Part shown: positions 62,305 through 64,000 of the stretch, in pieces
Layout of the letters: the number at the start of each line of letters is the position of its first letter
How positions within the stretch are numbered: the stretch's first letter is position 1
Assembly: GCA_013396635.1 (NCBI GenBank)
Contig: WBMW01005106.1
Span: 956,585-1,020,584, forward strand
Reading direction: 5' to 3'
Length of the DNA stretch: 64,000 nucleotides
From: Penelope pileata
Taxonomy: Eukaryota; Chordata; Aves; Galliformes; Cracidae
Translations under genes and position numbers: made by a program
Notes under the pieces: model-generated
The model's database searches: none
Told to the model about the DNA's origin: nothing
The model's input: only the letters and a program-made list of their open reading frames with translations

Positions 62305-64000
62305 GGTTTCAATTTCCTACTTGGCAAAAGTCATACAACCAAGAACCAGCCGTGCCTTCTCTCCCACTACCACCTGAAGGCATTTTGTCTTCTCTCCTAT
62401 CCAGCTGCAAAGCTGCCTGGTGCCTAACTCTCCCTATAAATCTTTCTCCTAATAGTTCTCTGTCTGCAGGCTAAGTAATTGCAGTGAGTTTATTCCTGAT
62501 TATGGTGCAAACGACCCAGATTCAGCTGACTTGACTTTTGCTTTCAGTGTTGAGTGTGTGTAGTTCAAGAGGGGCATAACAATTCCCTAAAAGCTGGTGC
62601 AGGGGAGGAACGGCTTCCAAAGGATGATTAAACCTGCCCCAAACCAGTTATCACCAAGCAAGCCCATCCTTCTCCTGATTATAGAGAGAGCCTGGGACTC
62701 CAGCTTAAATTGGAGGTGTAACTTTTAGACAGCTAAACCCAGATGAGATTTCTCCCAGAGCAAAACCAATATAAGTTAACAGAGAAGGGCACTACAGGAC
62801 AAGTGAGTAGCAGACTAATCTGAATTCAGCCTGGAGATAAATCAGCAGATTTAACACACCCAGTCACTAGTTGGTCTGTGTACTGAGTGTAGTCCCCTAT
62901 TAAGTAGCCTTTTCACACGAGCATGGGAAGGAACATAAGAATTGATTTATAGATGCTCAACAGGCAAAATGTTGAAATTAACATAAGGAGTTAATAACGG
63001 CTTGTGAAGGATCTGCCAGCCAACATTTCCAATACAGTTGACATACAGAGCACTGCAGTGTTTAAATGTTAGCACTGTGATCTGAGAGCTCTCTGACAGG
63101 ATACAGCTCTCCTTCTCATCTGCCCTTTCCCTTGAGGCTGAGGGGAGCAAAGTTAGAGAACCATGGATGCATATAGTGTCCAGTTTTGTACACAAAAATA
63201 TCTAAAATACCATTTTTAAATGATTTTGTCCTCATTCTATATTTTCCAGGCTATGAATTGCACAGAATGGAAACTGATTTAAATATTATTTTTTAAAAAT
63301 CTTACACTGAATCATAGCGAGTTAAATTGCAAAGAAGCCTTGGATAATGCATCTTATCTAAAGAACAAATGATGTATTTGAAAAATAGTTTTCCATTAAA
63401 AAAAAATTGTGCTGAACTAATATTCATTTAAAAAACCTTAAAACGTTGTCTTGATTCTTTTTGTTGTTAATCTTAAAGTAGATGACTTGAATATCTCTCT
63501 CACAATTCTTGCTGTGTTGGCCCATTGCTAGCTTTAAAGGATATTCCTGGCTAACAATATGAAGCAGCTGTGTATTTCTTCTGTGCTGTAATGTTAAAAG
63601 AACAAAAGATCCTTGGTTATGTGTATTTCTTCTCTGCAAGTGTATATCCTTATCTAGCATTTCAGCATTTAGCCTGAATGTGTTTTTGTACCTCAATGTG
63701 TAAAAGAAGAGGAACAAATTATGCATTGTGTCTTAGCTCTGCTTTATGTGCTTCCCTGGCTCCAGCATCCCTACAGCCCTGTGTGTAAGAGGCATCATCT
63801 TGTGTTTGTGTTGTGTGGAAGTAATTAGTGCATTGAACTATGAAAGGCTGGGAGCTTATTTAAAATTAATTCTATCAAAATAGCATCTTGCTGCAGTGAG
63901 GAGACAGACTACGGTATCTCAAAAAATCTTTAGATGAAATAAAAGAAAAAAAACCGCATTTCCTAGCTGCATTCATTTACCTACAAAACAAAATGCTGCA

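Larger units (their letters stand above)
59006..64000. other. Unique AT-rich noncoding sequence
   Basis: No gene, RNA or clear interspersed repeat. The longest frame (59304-59681, plus, 125 codons) matches no family I know and is within chance expectation. Simple repeats are an ATTT run near 59723 and an A11 run near 62294. A stretch near 60.25-60.35 kb is rich in ATTA/TAAT homeodomain cores, but that is expected at this base composition. Confidence 0.65.

Noticed and set aside
1..64000. CRISPR arrays, tRNA or rRNA genes, bacterial operons or phage modules
   Set aside because: No regularly spaced direct repeats, tRNA T-loop signatures or coding clusters are present; the sequence is clearly vertebrate.

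Overview
This window reads as vertebrate nuclear DNA, from a bird and most likely a galliform such as chicken, turkey or quail. It is AT-rich and CpG-poor, with no compact gene arrangement and no bacterial-style operons. Its recognisable repeats are CR1 LINE retrotransposons, the dominant avian interspersed repeat, with their short 3' tail repeats, plus one solo LTR whose sequence I recognise as an avian ERVL-type LTR. Order-level placement is inference from repeat content. I see no convincing protein-coding exon, tRNA, rRNA or snoRNA, CpG island or CRISPR array. The window is best described as intergenic or deep-intronic sequence. All long open frames are within CR1 copies, antisense to them, or of a length expected by chance in 64 kb.

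Layout. 1-20677: unique AT-rich sequence with a few short simple repeats and a pair of TTATGTAA sites near 18.9 kb. 20678-21214: a complete solo LTR on the minus strand with a near-perfect 5-bp target duplication. 21215-25599: unique sequence with an A-run carrying one ambiguous base. About 25600-26280: a very old, decayed CR1 reverse-transcriptase fragment on the minus strand. From 29.3 to 52.2 kb there are seven younger, 5'-truncated CR1 copies: minus 29336-30153, plus 31493-32036 (with a 60-N gap), plus 34951-35660, minus 39054-39133, minus 39765-40335, plus 43874-44159 and minus 51474-52230. About 58700-59005 holds a second old CR1 fragment on the minus strand. The remainder is unique sequence with microsatellites and homopolymer tracts.

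Functionally nothing here acts as a gene set. The CR1 copies are dead, through 5' truncation, frameshifts and stops, and the LTR has lost its provirus. The points most worth a second look are the 60-N gap that CR1 alignment suggests is badly undersized, the two ancient CR1 relics as candidates for exapted sequence, the one-helical-turn pair of PAR-bZIP/NFIL3-type sites, and a perfect 24-bp AT-rich palindrome. I found no sign of a new biological system.
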